A stretch of DNA of 64,000 nt, taken from assembly GCF_001895045.1 (NCBI RefSeq), contig NZ_BDAM01000003.1, forward strand, positions 248,001 to 312,000. Direction: 5' to 3'. Positions 1 through 8,232 of this stretch are shown piece by piece (within the stretch, counting starts at the first letter, position 1; the number at the start of each line of letters is the position of its first letter). The notes under the pieces are model-generated. The model was not told where the DNA came from, searched no databases, and saw only the letters and a list, made by a program, of their open reading frames with translations. The DNA comes from Rhodococcus coprophilus NBRC 100603. GTDB taxonomy: Bacteria; Actinomycetota; Actinomycetes; Mycobacteriales; Mycobacteriaceae. The position numbers were made by a program, and so were the translations under genes.

Positions 1-575
1 GTCTCGTCGGACGCTCCCGCATCGCGGGCCAACTGGGCGAGAGCGGCGTTGTCGAGATCGCTGTCGCTACCCTCCGCCGGCTGCGTGTCGGGCGAGAGCA
101 ACGTGTCGTGGAACTTCGAGAACACCGCCGCGTCACCGCTTTCCGCGACGCACTGCGCGGCCGCCACGGCACGCGTCGAGTAGTCACCGCTGCTCGACAG
201 CCGGTCGAGGAACGCAAGGATGTGGTAGCGAACGGCGATATCACCGTTGTCGATCGCCTGGGCAAGTTCCTGCGAGTGCTTGTGCTCGAGTTCGGCGCAG
301 TACGGGCACATCGGGTCCTCGTAGAGGTCGATGGTCGCCGCGGCGTCGGGCCTGCCGACGAGAATCGCCCCGTCCTCGAGGCCCACCTCTACCGCCGCGT
401 TCTGCACCGTGCCGTACCCGTCGTTGCGGGCATCGCTACCGCCCGACGACAACAGCACACCGCCGATGACGAGCGCCGCGATCACCACGACGGCAACGCC
501 ACCGAGGATGTAGGTGAACTTGTTCGACGTCGGCTCAGGTGTGTACTTCGCCGACTTGACCTTCTTCGCATTCAC
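1..575 (-). CDS. DsbA-family thiol-disulfide oxidoreductase, membrane-anchored (3' end cut by window)
   Basis: This is a thioredoxin-fold oxidoreductase expected to act on exported proteins outside the membrane. The GTG start at 573-575 follows a purine-rich ribosome site (AAAGGGCAG). A lysine-rich cytoplasmic tail comes first, then one hydrophobic anchor (about residues 22-45, IGGVLLSSGG at its end), then the DsbA-type domain with the redox motif CPYC in the context YEDPMCPYCAELE. The reading frame is still open at base 1, so the C-terminal part with the cis-proline is missing. The MauE/DoxX gene lies 36 bases upstream on the same strand; MauE/DoxX proteins are often linked to thiol-redox partners, so the two probably work together. 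The family is clear; the physiological substrate is unknown. Confidence 0.85.
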   Translation of the reverse strand, partial: MNAKKVKSAKYTPEPTSNKFTYILGGVAVVVIAALVIGGVLLSSGGSDARNDGYGTVQNAAVEVGLEDGAILVGRPDAAATIDLYEDPMCPYCAELEHKHSQELAQAIDNGDIAVRYHILAFLDRLSSSGDYSTRAVAAAQCVAESGDAAVFSKFHDTLLSPDTQPAEGSDSDLDNAALAQLARDAGASDE

Positions 576-611
576 GACATCTGCCCTTTGTTCGTCTGAG
601 AATGTCCGGGT

Positions 612-1100
612 TCACTCTGCCACTGTGGACTGAGGGCGCACTGAGAACGTCCGCGATCCGGGGCCGAGTGCAAGTGGTGTGCGTGGGAACACCATGAGCC
701 ACGCAGACGCCGCGAGGAATCCGAGGTCGCGCAGGATCTCGGAGAGGTAGTCCCAGGCGCCGACGTCGTTCACGACCCCACCACCCCCGAAGCACCCACA
801 GTCGATGGACAGACCGCGTGCCCACGCGGACGCGATCGCCGCGATGAGCACGACCAGGCCGATCGCACTCGCCACTGCCGCCGGTCGCACGGCCAGACCC
901 ACCAGCAGCAGTAGCCCCAGCGCGAGTTCGAGCGCCGGGAAGACCGCTGCGAAGGGTCGCACCAGATCGGACGGAAGGAGTTGGTACGCCCGTACCGCCA
1001 CCACGGTCTGGGTGGGGTCGGAGAATTTGATCCACCCCGAGACCAGCCAGACGGCGGCGAGAGTTACACGCGCGACCGTCGAGACGATACGAATCCACAC
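612..1100 (-). CDS. MauE/DoxX-family redox-associated membrane protein
   Basis: A 162-residue integral membrane protein with about four hydrophobic segments. An amphipathic N-terminus leads into VTLAAVWLVSGWIKF, whose SGxxKF signature is typical of DoxX/MauE proteins. A conserved CGCFGGGG cysteine motif lies between the third and fourth segments. Family members sit in the inner membrane and are thought to support disulfide or quinone chemistry; the exact reaction is not established. It lies 10 bases after the MFS gene and 36 bases before the DsbA-like gene, so the three are probably co-transcribed. The CxC pair next to a DsbA partner suggests electron or disulfide relay, which is inference. 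Confidence 0.75.
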   Translation of the reverse strand: MWIRIVSTVARVTLAAVWLVSGWIKFSDPTQTVVAVRAYQLLPSDLVRPFAAVFPALELALGLLLLVGLAVRPAAVASAIGLVVLIAAIASAWARGLSIDCGCFGGGGVVNDVGAWDYLSEILRDLGFLAASAWLMVFPRTPLALGPGSRTFSVRPQSTVAE

Positions 1101-1110
1101 CGTTTCGACA

Positions 1111-2454
1111 CTACCGATCCTGTGCTCGGCTGCCAGTGTCGTTGCTCACGCCGCCGTCGTTGCTCACGCCGCCGTCGTTGCTCACGCCGCCGTCGTTGCT
1201 CACGCCGCCGTCGTTGCTCACGCCGCCGTCGCCGCTCACCGCGCCGTCGTTCCTCACGTCGTCGGCGGCGGGCGCCGCGTCGCGCGAGCGTCCGGCGAAG
1301 AACCACGGAATCGCGGCAATCAGCATGATCATGCCGGTGGCAGCGAATGCGGCCGAGAACGACAGGTGCTGGGCGAGCAAACCTGCCACGATCGGCCCGA
1401 TCACGGTGCCGATGTCAGCTGTCATCTGGAAGGTCGCGAGTACGGGGCCGCCGCGGGCCTTGCTGCCTACCACATCGGCCACCGCGGCTTGCTGCGACGG
1501 GTTCGACAATCCCGACCCCATACCGGCCACGAGCGAGGTGACGAGAAACAGCGCCACACTCTCGGTCAGGCCCATCACGATCGTCGAGACACCACACACC
1601 AGGAGCCCGGCGAGCACGAAGGGCCGTCGTCCGTAGCGGTCGGACCAGCGCCCGGATCGGATCAGGACGAGAGCGTTGCCCACGGCGAAGGCGGTCAGTG
1701 CCACGCCGGCGAACGCCTCACCCTGCTCGAGGGCTTCCACCACGAAGAGCGGCACCATGGCGACGCGGACACCGAAGACCACCCAGCCGTTCGCGAAGTT
1801 CGATCCGAGCGCGGCGCGGTAGACCGGGGAGCCGAGCGCTTCGCGCAGCCCCATCACCCGCAGTTCTTCACCTTTGGCAGGCTGCGCGAGATGCGACGAG
1901 CGCAACTGCACACCTACGACGGCAGCGGCGATCAGCAGGGCCACCGCGTAGATGAGGAACGGGGCGCGGAGCCCGAGTCCGGTGAGCGCACCGCCCACGA
2001 GAGGACCGAAGATGTTGCCGAGCAGGAAGCTGGTCGCGTACAGGCCCGAGACGCGCCCACGGGCATCGGGCGGCGCGATACGCACCAGCAGGCCCAGTGC
2101 CGACACCGTGAACATCGTGGAGCCGATACCGCCGAGCGCCCGGAAGACGAGCAACTGCCAGTAGGTCTCCGCGAAAGCACACGCGCCGGTCGAGACGGCC
2201 ACGATGAGCAAACCCGTGATGTAGATGGGCCGCTCCCCCAGCTTCTGGACGAGCCGTCCGCTGAACGGAGCGAATATCAGGCGCATCGCGGCGAACGCCG
2301 AGATGACGACCGAGGCGGCGGTCACTCCCACGTCGAAGCTGCGTGCGAACTGCGGGAGCGCCGGCGCCACGAGCCCGAAGCCGAGGGCGATGACGAAACT
2401 CGCCGCGACGAGGACCCAGATCTCCCGCGGCAACGCCGCCTCACGTGTACGCAT
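1111..2454 (-). CDS. MFS transporter with a repetitive hydrophilic C-terminal tail
   Basis: A major facilitator superfamily protein of about 447 residues with roughly 12 membrane segments. The loop-2/3 signature appears as SGRLVQKLGERP and its second-half counterpart as SGRWSDRYGRRP. It resembles drug:proton antiporters of the DHA1 type; the substrate is unknown. The ATG at 2452-2454 is preferred because the MRTREAALPREIW segment leads straight into the first membrane helix; in-frame GTG starts at 2463 and 2481 are possible. The last roughly 45 residues are unusual: after the final helix come about seven copies of a six-residue unit (GGVSND), which standard MFS proteins lack. It lies between pgm (about 80 bases away) and the MauE gene (10 bases). 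Confidence 0.85.
   Translation of the reverse strand: MRTREAALPREIWVLVAASFVIALGFGLVAPALPQFARSFDVGVTAASVVISAFAAMRLIFAPFSGRLVQKLGERPIYITGLLIVAVSTGACAFAETYWQLLVFRALGGIGSTMFTVSALGLLVRIAPPDARGRVSGLYATSFLLGNIFGPLVGGALTGLGLRAPFLIYAVALLIAAAVVGVQLRSSHLAQPAKGEELRVMGLREALGSPVYRAALGSNFANGWVVFGVRVAMVPLFVVEALEQGEAFAGVALTAFAVGNALVLIRSGRWSDRYGRRPFVLAGLLVCGVSTIVMGLTESVALFLVTSLVAGMGSGLSNPSQQAAVADVVGSKARGGPVLATFQMTADIGTVIGPIVAGLLAQHLSFSAAFAATGMIMLIAAIPWFFAGRSRDAAPAADDVRNDGAVSGDGGVSNDGGVSNDGGVSNDGGVSNDGGVSNDTGSRAQDR
1138..1263 (-). repeat. 18-bp tandem repeat encoding (GGVSND)n in the MFS tail
   Basis: Seven consecutive 18-base units. Those at 1138-1155, 1156-1173, 1174-1191, 1192-1209 and 1210-1227 are identical (plus-strand GTCGTTGCTCACGCCGCC), and two further units (1228-1263) have diverged. 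The unit length keeps the frame, so copy number can vary without breaking the gene. The perfect copies at the distal end suggest recent expansion by slippage or unequal recombination. Confidence 0.95.
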
Positions 2455-2535
2455 GATGCCCACGATGTTAGCTACGCGCACGACCCGGCCGGCGCTGCGG
2501 ATCTTCGCGCCACACGCCGACCGGGGCGGGACCGA

Positions 2536-4164
2536 TCAGGACAGGACCGACGACACGAGGTCCCGGGCGGCCCGCTGGACCTCCGCGAGGTGCTCCGGTC
2601 CCCGGAACGACTCCGCGTAGATCTTGTACACGTCCTCGGTTCCGGAGGGCCGGGCGGCGAACCAGGCGTTCTCCGTGGTCACCTTGAGACCACCGATCGG
2701 TGCCCCGTTGCCCGGTGCGGTGGTGAGCGTCGCGGTGATCGGCTCGCCTGCGAGTTCGGTCGCGTGGACCTGTTCGGGAGACAGCTTCGCGAGCACCGCC
2801 TTCTGATCCCGCGTCGCCGGTGCGTCTACCCGGGCGTACGACGGGTTGCCGTACCGCGCGGTGAGGTCCCCGTAGTACTGCGAGGGGCTCTTGCCTGCGA
2901 CGGCCGTGATCTCGGCGGCGAGCAGTGCGAGCACGATGCCGTCCTTGTCGGTGGTCCACACCGAGCCGTCGTGCCGGAGGAACGATGCCCCGGCGCTCTC
3001 CTCGCCGCCGAACCCCAGCGAGCCGTCGAGCAGACCCGGCACGAACCATTTGAAGCCCACCGGAACTTCGAGCAGCGGTCGGCCGAGTCCGGAGGCCACC
3101 CGGTCGATCATCGAAGAACTGACGAGGGTTTTTCCCACCTGACTTCCGGCGGACCAACCCGGCCGGTTACGGAACAGATAGTCGATGGCCACGGCGAGGT
3201 AGTGGTTCGGGTTGAGCAGTCCCGCGTCCGGGGTGACGATGCCGTGCCGGTCCGCGTCGGCGTCGTTTCCGGTCGCGAGGTCGAAATCCTTGCGCGCTTC
3301 GATCATGGACGCCATCGCGTTGGGCGACGAGCAGTCCATGCGGATCTTTCCGTCGGTGTCGAGCGTCATGAATCTCCAGGTCGCGTCGACCAGGGGATTC
3401 ACGACGGTGAGATCCAGATCGTGCCGTTCGGCGATCTCGCCCCAGTAGTCGACGCTCGCACCGCCCAAGGGATCGGCTCCGATACGCAGACCCGCAGCGC
3501 GAACGGCGCCCAGGTCCACGACGTTGGGCAGATCGTCGATGTAAGCGGCGAGGAAGTCGTATCGTCCGGCCGCGGCGAGCGCCGACGAGACCGGCACACG
3601 CTTCACGCCGACGAGCCCGGCGGCGAGCAGTTCGTTGGCGCGGGCGGCGATCGCGGAGGTCGCTTCGCTGTCGGCGGGACCACCGGATGGTGGGTTGTAT
3701 TTGAATCCGCCGTCGCGCGGCGGATTGTGGGAGGGCGTCACCACGATCCCGTCGGCACGGTGGCCGGCCCCGGCGTTGTGCCGCAGGATCGCATGGCTGA
3801 CCGCGGGGGTCGGGGTGTAGCGATCGCGGGAATCGACGACGACGTCGACGTCGTTGGCGACGAGCACCTCGAGCGCGGTCGCCCATGCCGGTTCGGACAG
3901 CGCATGCGTGTCGCGACCGAGGAACAACGGTCCCCCGGTGCCCTGCCCCGCCCGGTATTCGACGATTGCTTGCGTGGTGGCGAGGATGTGGTCTTCGTTG
4001 AACGCACCGGCGAGGCTCGAACCGCGATGCCCGGACGTTCCGAACGCCACCTGCTGCAGTGGGTCTTCCGGGTCCGGTTTCACGGTGTAGTACGCGGTGA
4101 CCAAGTGCGCGAGGTCTTCCAGATCCTCGGCAATCGCCCGCTGTCCCGCTCGCTCGTGCGCCAT
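2536..4164 (-). CDS. pgm: Phosphoglucomutase (alpha-D-glucose phosphate-specific)
   Basis: Interconverts glucose-1-phosphate and glucose-6-phosphate in the cytoplasm, feeding glycogen, trehalose and UDP-glucose synthesis. The 542-residue length matches the bacterial Pgm family. Visible motifs are the substrate loop GTSGHRG near residue 43, the phosphoserine loop TPSHNPP near 142, the metal-binding loop NDADADRHG near 300, and the sugar-specificity region [10 protein letters not shown] near 385. The phosphate-binding region is [13 protein letters not shown] near the C-terminus. The ATG at 4162-4164 follows a strong GAGGAGG ribosome site. In M. tuberculosis the homologue is pgmA (Rv3068c). Downstream lies the MFS gene on the same strand. 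Confidence 0.95.
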   Translation of the reverse strand: MAHERAGQRAIAEDLEDLAHLVTAYYTVKPDPEDPLQQVAFGTSGHRGSSLAGAFNEDHILATTQAIVEYRAGQGTGGPLFLGRDTHALSEPAWATALEVLVANDVDVVVDSRDRYTPTPAVSHAILRHNAGAGHRADGIVVTPSHNPPRDGGFKYNPPSGGPADSEATSAIAARANELLAAGLVGVKRVPVSSALAAAGRYDFLAAYIDDLPNVVDLGAVRAAGLRIGADPLGGASVDYWGEIAERHDLDLTVVNPLVDATWRFMTLDTDGKIRMDCSSPNAMASMIEARKDFDLATGNDADADRHGIVTPDAGLLNPNHYLAVAIDYLFRNRPGWSAGSQVGKTLVSSSMIDRVASGLGRPLLEVPVGFKWFVPGLLDGSLGFGGEESAGASFLRHDGSVWTTDKDGIVLALLAAEITAVAGKSPSQYYGDLTARYGNPSYARVDAPATRDQKAVLAKLSPEQVHATELAGEPITATLTTAPGNGAPIGGLKVTTENAWFAARPSGTEDVYKIYAESFRGPEHLAEVQRAARDLVSSVLS

Positions 4165-4690
4165 GCGACCTCCTCGTCGAGTGTGTGGGTCTCATCTTGC
4201 CCGTGTGCGCGTGGGCATGCGCGGGCTACACCCCGGGAGCCGACAAAGGGGCTGCTACGGCCCGATCCCGACCACCTGATCCCGAACCGGGCGGGCTACG
4301 ACCGCCCGAAAGCAGGCGGCGCGGCCGTCGTCACTCGACCCTCGCGTCCTGGTCACGTAACCCCTAGTGGTGCAACATCTTCGACGCGAACAACCGCGCC
4401 TGTTGCCGATACGATTCGGCTTCCCCCGACGGGCGCCGCTCACCTCGTCAAAGATCCCGTCGCGGAATACCGAAGGAAATGAGTGTGTTGAACGGAACGG
4501 ATCGGGACGGCACCGTGTCCCCCGGGCTCAATCCCGTTGCCATCGCGGAGTTCCGCTCGGCTGGAGCTGCGATGTGCCTCTCGCCGTGAGGCGACCGGAC
4601 GTCCCGATCCGCTTTGAACTTCCTCCCGCCCCGCGGGACTTCTTGACGCGGCTCACATGCGCTCCACGAGCGTTCACACCCCTCCGAGGA
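4165..4690. other. Intergenic stretch upstream of pgm, no convincing gene
   Basis: About 525 bases between the pgm start and the stop of the small gene on the same strand. It should contain the pgm promoter, but I cannot place one securely. A 36-codon plus-strand reading frame (4479-4589) is the only small ORF with purines in front of its ATG; it is not accepted as a gene. Confidence 0.5.
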
Positions 4691-4867
4691 CTATCGCGAA
4701 TCTCCCTCCTCTGCGGGAGTCGAAGCCTCGTCCGCATCGCCGAACATCACTGCGAGGCGCTCTTTGATCTCTGCTGTACTCATCGATCCGCGTCGGGTGG
4801 CACGGCGAATGGGATCCGAGGAAGAAGACGACGAAGTGCCGGAAGCAGAAAACGTGGAATCACTCAT
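4691..4867 (-). CDS. Small hypothetical protein, 58 residues
   Basis: Not recognised. An ATG at 4865-4867 lies about 14 bases after an AAAGGA ribosome site. The protein starts with a Ser/Thr-rich low-complexity region containing SSSSSSDP, passes through a basic patch (IRRATRRG), and ends with an amphipathic helix (AEIKERLAVMFGDADE) and an acidic tail. A second in-frame ATG gives a 30-residue alternative beginning MSTAEIKERL. No signal peptide or membrane segment is seen. Codon usage is compatible with a real high-GC gene, and it is the only plausible gene in 1.1 kb between pgm and the SRPBCC gene. Function unknown; it could be a small regulatory or partner protein. Confidence 0.45.
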   Translation of the reverse strand: MSDSTFSASGTSSSSSSDPIRRATRRGSMSTAEIKERLAVMFGDADEASTPAEEGDSR

Positions 4868-5276
4868 CTCGACCGGGTGGTCCTTTCAAGGCAATAGCTC
4901 GATACGGCCTACGTGCCTGACTGGAGAACCACCTCGATGATGACGGGTAGCCCGCTCGAGGAGAAACTCCAGACAGGCGGGCAACTGGCTGTACCCGGGC
5001 CTCCCGGCGTGACCACGCCGCAAGAGACCTCTTCTTTCTACCTCTTCTCTTCGCCCGGTGCCACTCGGACAATCGACCAGTCGCGTCGAAATCTGTTCCC
5101 GCTCAGAAGATCAGCTGCACCCCGGCATGGAGTGCTCACCGGACGGCGGAACATCCGTGAATGTCGGTGATCACGCGTACTCGGTTTCCACAGCCCGCTG
5201 GGTTCCGATGAATCATCCCCGGCCGGCGGGTCATAAACCGGACGACCGTTCCCGATCACCTCGGCAGGAGGGCACC
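4868..5276. other. Intergenic stretch between divergent small gene and SRPBCC gene
   Basis: About 410 bases between two divergent starts. It must hold both promoters, but no clear -10/-35 pair or operator stands out. No conserved RNA fold was recognised. Short reading frames here have arginine- and serine-rich translations typical of shadow frames. Confidence 0.5.
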
Positions 5277-5750
5277 GTGCCCGATACCTACAACGTCGTC
5301 AGTACCCGCACGTTCGCCGCGCCCGCCGGGGAGGTGTGGCGCGCGTGGCAGGACCCGGAACATATCAAGAGGTGGTGGGGACCTCACGGTTTCACCGTGC
5401 CGGTCGCGGACCTCGACTTCCGGGTCGGTGGCACATCGCTGGTCGGCATGCGCGCTCCGGCCGAGTACGGCGGACAGGACATGTTCAACACCTGGACCTA
5501 CCGCAGGATCGAGCCGACCAGTCTCCTCGAGTTCGACCTCGCCTTCACCGATGCGTCGGGCACGCGGGTCGCATCCCCGCCCGGGGTTCCGAACGACGTG
5601 CGGCACGTCATCACCTTCGTACCGGGCACCGACGGCCGGACAATGCTGACCGTCACGGAGTTCGGATACGCGGATGAACAGGCACGCGACATGTCGAAGG
5701 CCGGGCTCGAGCAGTGCCTCGACAAGATGACGGATCTACTGGAGAGCTAA
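5277..5750 (+). CDS. SRPBCC (AHSA1-type) domain protein
   Basis: A 157-residue START/Bet v1-like helix-grip protein of the AHSA1 group, usually a cytoplasmic ligand-binding or stress protein with no defined reaction. The GTG start at 5277-5279 is chosen because CAGGAGGG lies 5 bases upstream and because homologues begin at this point; an in-frame ATG at 5058 would add 73 unlikely residues. Visible features are FAAPAGEVWRAW at the N-terminus, the family hallmark RWWGPHGFT near residue 30, and a long C-terminal helix (AGLEQCLDKMTDLL). It ends at a strong terminator shared with the convergent tmRNA gene. Confidence 0.85.
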   Translation: MPDTYNVVSTRTFAAPAGEVWRAWQDPEHIKRWWGPHGFTVPVADLDFRVGGTSLVGMRAPAEYGGQDMFNTWTYRRIEPTSLLEFDLAFTDASGTRVASPPGVPNDVRHVITFVPGTDGRTMLTVTEFGYADEQARDMSKAGLEQCLDKMTDLLES

Positions 5751-5752
5751 CC

Positions 5753-5805
5753 CCCAAAAAAAGGACCCCAGGTGAGAAACCTTGAAAGGTCTCTCACCTG
5801 GGGTT
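5753..5805 (-). terminator. Intrinsic terminator of ssrA, possibly bidirectional
   Basis: On the minus strand a stem built from CCCCAGGTGAGA and TCTCACCTGGGG is followed by TCCTTTTTTT, a classic Rho-independent terminator directly after the tmRNA 3' end. The plus strand has only a weak T-tract after the stem, so termination of the SRPBCC transcript here is less certain. Confidence 0.85.
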
Positions 5806-6177
5806 CGGTGGAGCTGCCGGGAATCGAACCCGGGTCCTCCGCCGCCTCGCCAGGGCTTCTCCGTGTGCAGTTCGCTATGTCTCTACTTGGATCTCCCGTT
5901 CTCGCGAACAAGGCGGGATGACGATCCCAGTCGCTGTTTGATGTCCCATCCGACTCCGCGACCGAGCCGAACGGTAAAGCTCTCTAGTCGATGCCAGGAT
6001 CCGGGTCGAGAGCAAACCCGGTCTGACAGAGACGCAATCGCTACTTAGGCAGCGAGGGCGTACTCGCGCTGAGTGGTCTCGGCGCTTAATTGGTTGCAGC
6101 GACGCTTACGGTGGTCTCTTGCCTGCACCGACACGCTTCCCCTAGCTCAACGTACGCAGTCGAAACCGTTCAGCCCC
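5806..6177 (-). ncRNA. ssrA: Transfer-messenger RNA (tmRNA)
   Basis: Rescues ribosomes stalled on broken mRNA together with SmpB and tags the nascent peptide for proteolysis. The 5' end GGGGCTGAACGGTTTCGACT (complement of 6158-6177) and the 3' T-arm (GGGTTCGATTCCCGGCAGCTC) pair into the tRNA-like acceptor stem, including the expected G-U wobble at the third pair. The encoded tag reads A-ETTQREYALAA followed by TAA (complement of 6045-6083), with the YALAA degron end typical of actinobacteria. The gene encodes CC after the discriminator A but not the final A, so CCA completion is post-transcriptional. smpB lies 1.5 kb away on the same strand. Confidence 0.95.
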
Positions 6178-6299
6178 GCACGTCCCCGCGAGGCGTGTAA
6201 CCCCGCAGGACTACCCACTGTAGCCACGAATCCGCCCGTTGTCATTCTCATTTTCACAGAGGACCGACGAGAGGGAATGAGCCTGCTCACACCGCATCG

Positions 6300-6710
6300 C
6301 TACCACTGGCGGACGCGGACCGGAATCACTCGGACCGGCACCGAGTAGTCGTCGCGAAAGCGGGCGGGCGTGTAGTCGAGGGAGGCCATCTGCTGCTCGT
6401 ACTTCTCCACGTAGCGGTTCCAGTCGTCGTCCGGAACGTCGGCGTCGACGACGGCGTGGCCCGTGAACACCGCTACATCGCCGCCGTGGGCATCCGAGTT
6501 GAGGTTGAGCGCCACGCGACGATCGGCGGCGATGTTGGCGAGTTTGCGTGCGCCCGGCTGCGAGAACAGCAGGAAGCTGCCGTCCCTCCACAGGAACCAC
6601 ACGGGGGTCGGCACCGGCGTGGACTTCGCGTCCACGGTGGTCAGCCAGATCACCGATTCGTCGGCAAGCCTCCGCGCGACGGTGGCGGACAGGTCGAGAG
6701 TATCGGTCAT
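6300..6710 (-). CDS. PPOX-class F420-dependent oxidoreductase (TIGR03667-like)
   Basis: A 136-residue split beta-barrel flavoprotein of the pyridoxamine-phosphate-oxidase fold. The sequence WLTTVDAKSTPVPTPVWFLW, followed by FSQPGARKLANIAADRRVAL, is typical of the actinobacterial F420-binding group named TIGR03667. Such proteins are cytoplasmic and use deazaflavin F420 to reduce diverse substrates; the natural substrate is unknown. The ATG at 6708-6710 has GGGAGG seven bases upstream. It lies between tmRNA and the EamA gene on the same strand. Family assignment is good, cofactor assignment is inferred. Confidence 0.8.
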   Translation of the reverse strand: MTDTLDLSATVARRLADESVIWLTTVDAKSTPVPTPVWFLWRDGSFLLFSQPGARKLANIAADRRVALNLNSDAHGGDVAVFTGHAVVDADVPDDDWNRYVEKYEQQMASLDYTPARFRDDYSVPVRVIPVRVRQW

Positions 6711-6832
6711 CGGTCGCCTCCCGGCAGCTCACACGGACTCACCGGCGAGCAGAGACGAGCCCGCAGGTCGCTGTCCCGAACAACCTTCAGGCTACGGTCG
6801 GCGCTCGAGTTCCGGCCGGGCTTCGAGCAGAC

Positions 6833-7669
6833 TCACGCCGCGACACTGATGAGGGCTACCGCGACCCCCGCAGCGATCATGCCGACGAGCCGGAGGCGAC
6901 CCACGCGTTCGCCCAGCACGATCATCGCGAGGAGGACCGTCGCGGCGGGATACAGCGCGGCGACGACACTGACGAGCGACAGCATGCCCTGCTGATAGGC
7001 GAAGATCAGGGCACCGTTGGCGAGGACGTCGAGCGTACCGATCCCGAGCAGGATCGGCACCATGTCCCGGGTCGGCCACACCACCTTGCGCCAGACCACC
7101 GCGATGACGGACCACACGACGAGTGTCGCGGTCAGCCGCGAGGCGACGAGCCCCCACAGCCCGGTGCCTTCGTCGATCTGGCCCAGCGTGATGAACGACA
7201 GGGCGAACGCGATACCCGACCCCACCGTCAGCCACGCCACCTTCACGGTGAAGCGGGGATGTTCGCTGCCGACGACTGTCTCGTCGGATTCGCGGCTGAC
7301 GAGTGCCACCGCGACGACCGCGACGACTATTCCCACGTACGACAGCAGTCCCGGGCGTTCACCGAGCGAAATACCCACGAGCACAGGGATGCCCGCGACG
7401 AGAATCGCGGTGAGCGGCGACACCACCGACATCGGGCCGGAGGCGAGCGCCAGATAGAACCACCAGATCGCGATGCCGCCGGCGATCCCCGAGACCGCTC
7501 CCCACCCGAGCGACGCAGCCGTCGGCCCTCCCCCGACGAACGGCGCGACAAGGAGTGACACTACGAGCGAGACCGGGTAGGTGATCGCGATTACGCCCAG
7601 GGCGCTGGCACGGCGCGACGAGGCTCCACCCGCGAAATCGCTGAGCCCGTACGCGAGCGCCGCGACCAA
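6833..7669 (-). CDS. EamA/DMT-family transporter
   Basis: A 278-residue membrane protein with about ten hydrophobic segments in two EamA repeats, as in drug/metabolite transporters of the RhaT/YdcZ type. Examples of segments are VVSPLTAILVAGIPVLVGI in the first half and LYPAATVLLAMIVLGERV in the second; the ATVLLAMIVLGE stretch is the usual motif closing EamA domains. The substrate is unknown. The start is uncertain: a TTG at 7667-7669 is used here, but the frame is open upstream and runs into the end of smpB, so translation could be coupled to smpB termination. Confidence 0.8.
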   Translation of the reverse strand: MVAALAYGLSDFAGGASSRRASALGVIAITYPVSLVVSLLVAPFVGGGPTAASLGWGAVSGIAGGIAIWWFYLALASGPMSVVSPLTAILVAGIPVLVGISLGERPGLLSYVGIVVAVVAVALVSRESDETVVGSEHPRFTVKVAWLTVGSGIAFALSFITLGQIDEGTGLWGLVASRLTATLVVWSVIAVVWRKVVWPTRDMVPILLGIGTLDVLANGALIFAYQQGMLSLVSVVAALYPAATVLLAMIVLGERVGRLRLVGMIAAGVAVALISVAA

Positions 7670-7686
7670 CGCGAGGGCGACCGCGA

Positions 7687-8163
7687 TCAGCGGCGCATAC
7701 CTTTCACGCGCCGTCCGAGTTCGCGGGTCACCTCACGCTCGGCGGTGCGGCGCGCGAGATCCTGCCGCTTGTCGTAGTCCTGCTTGCCGCGCGCGAGCGC
7801 GAGTTCGACCTTGACCTTGCCGTCGGAGAAGTACATCGACAGCGGCACGAGAGTCTGGTTGCCCTCGCGGGTCTTGCCGACGAGGGTGTCGATCTCGCGG
7901 CGGTGCAGCAGCAGCTTGCGGGTGCGGCGCGGCGCATGGTTGGTCCATGTGCCGTGCCCGTATTCCGGGATGTGCAGGCCGCGCAGCCACACCTCGCCGT
8001 CGTCGACGGTTGCGAACGCGTCGACGAGCGACGCTTTGCCTTCGCGCAGGCTCTTCACCTCGGTTCCCACGAGAGCGATGCCCGCCTCGAAGGTGTCGAT
8101 GATGGCGTAGTTGTGACGTGCCTTGCGGTTGGTCGCGATGACCTTCCGGCCCTTTTCCTTCAC
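7687..8163 (-). CDS. smpB: SsrA-binding protein SmpB
   Basis: Binds the tRNA-like domain of tmRNA and places it in the stalled ribosome A site. The GTG start at 8161-8163 follows GGAAGGG and gives 158 residues, the normal length; an upstream ATG at 8214 would add 17 atypical residues. Motifs include [38 protein letters not shown], the tmRNA-contacting region [20 protein letters not shown], and the basic C-terminal tail ([12 protein letters not shown]) that enters the mRNA channel. It follows ftsX by about 70 bases on the same strand. Confidence 0.95.
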   Translation of the reverse strand: MKEKGRKVIATNRKARHNYAIIDTFEAGIALVGTEVKSLREGKASLVDAFATVDDGEVWLRGLHIPEYGHGTWTNHAPRRTRKLLLHRREIDTLVGKTREGNQTLVPLSMYFSDGKVKVELALARGKQDYDKRQDLARRTAEREVTRELGRRVKGMRR

Positions 8164-8232
8164 GTACAGGCCCTTCCGGTCCTCGAGCGGTCGATACAGA
8201 ACACAGTCCAGCATAGGAACCGCGACAAACTG

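Noticed and set aside
1138-1263. Tandem repeats considered as a CRISPR array
   Set aside because: Units are contiguous 18-mers without spacers and encode protein in the MFS gene.
805-4482. A plus-strand open frame of more than 1200 codons opposite the MFS and pgm genes
   Set aside because: Its translation is rich in Arg, Gly and His without domain structure, while the minus strand encodes clear MFS and Pgm proteins. Long antisense frames are expected at this GC content.
4479-4589. A 36-codon plus-strand ORF with AAGGA directly before its ATG
   Set aside because: The ribosome site is only two to three bases from the ATG, the peptide has no recognisable feature, and no promoter is evident.
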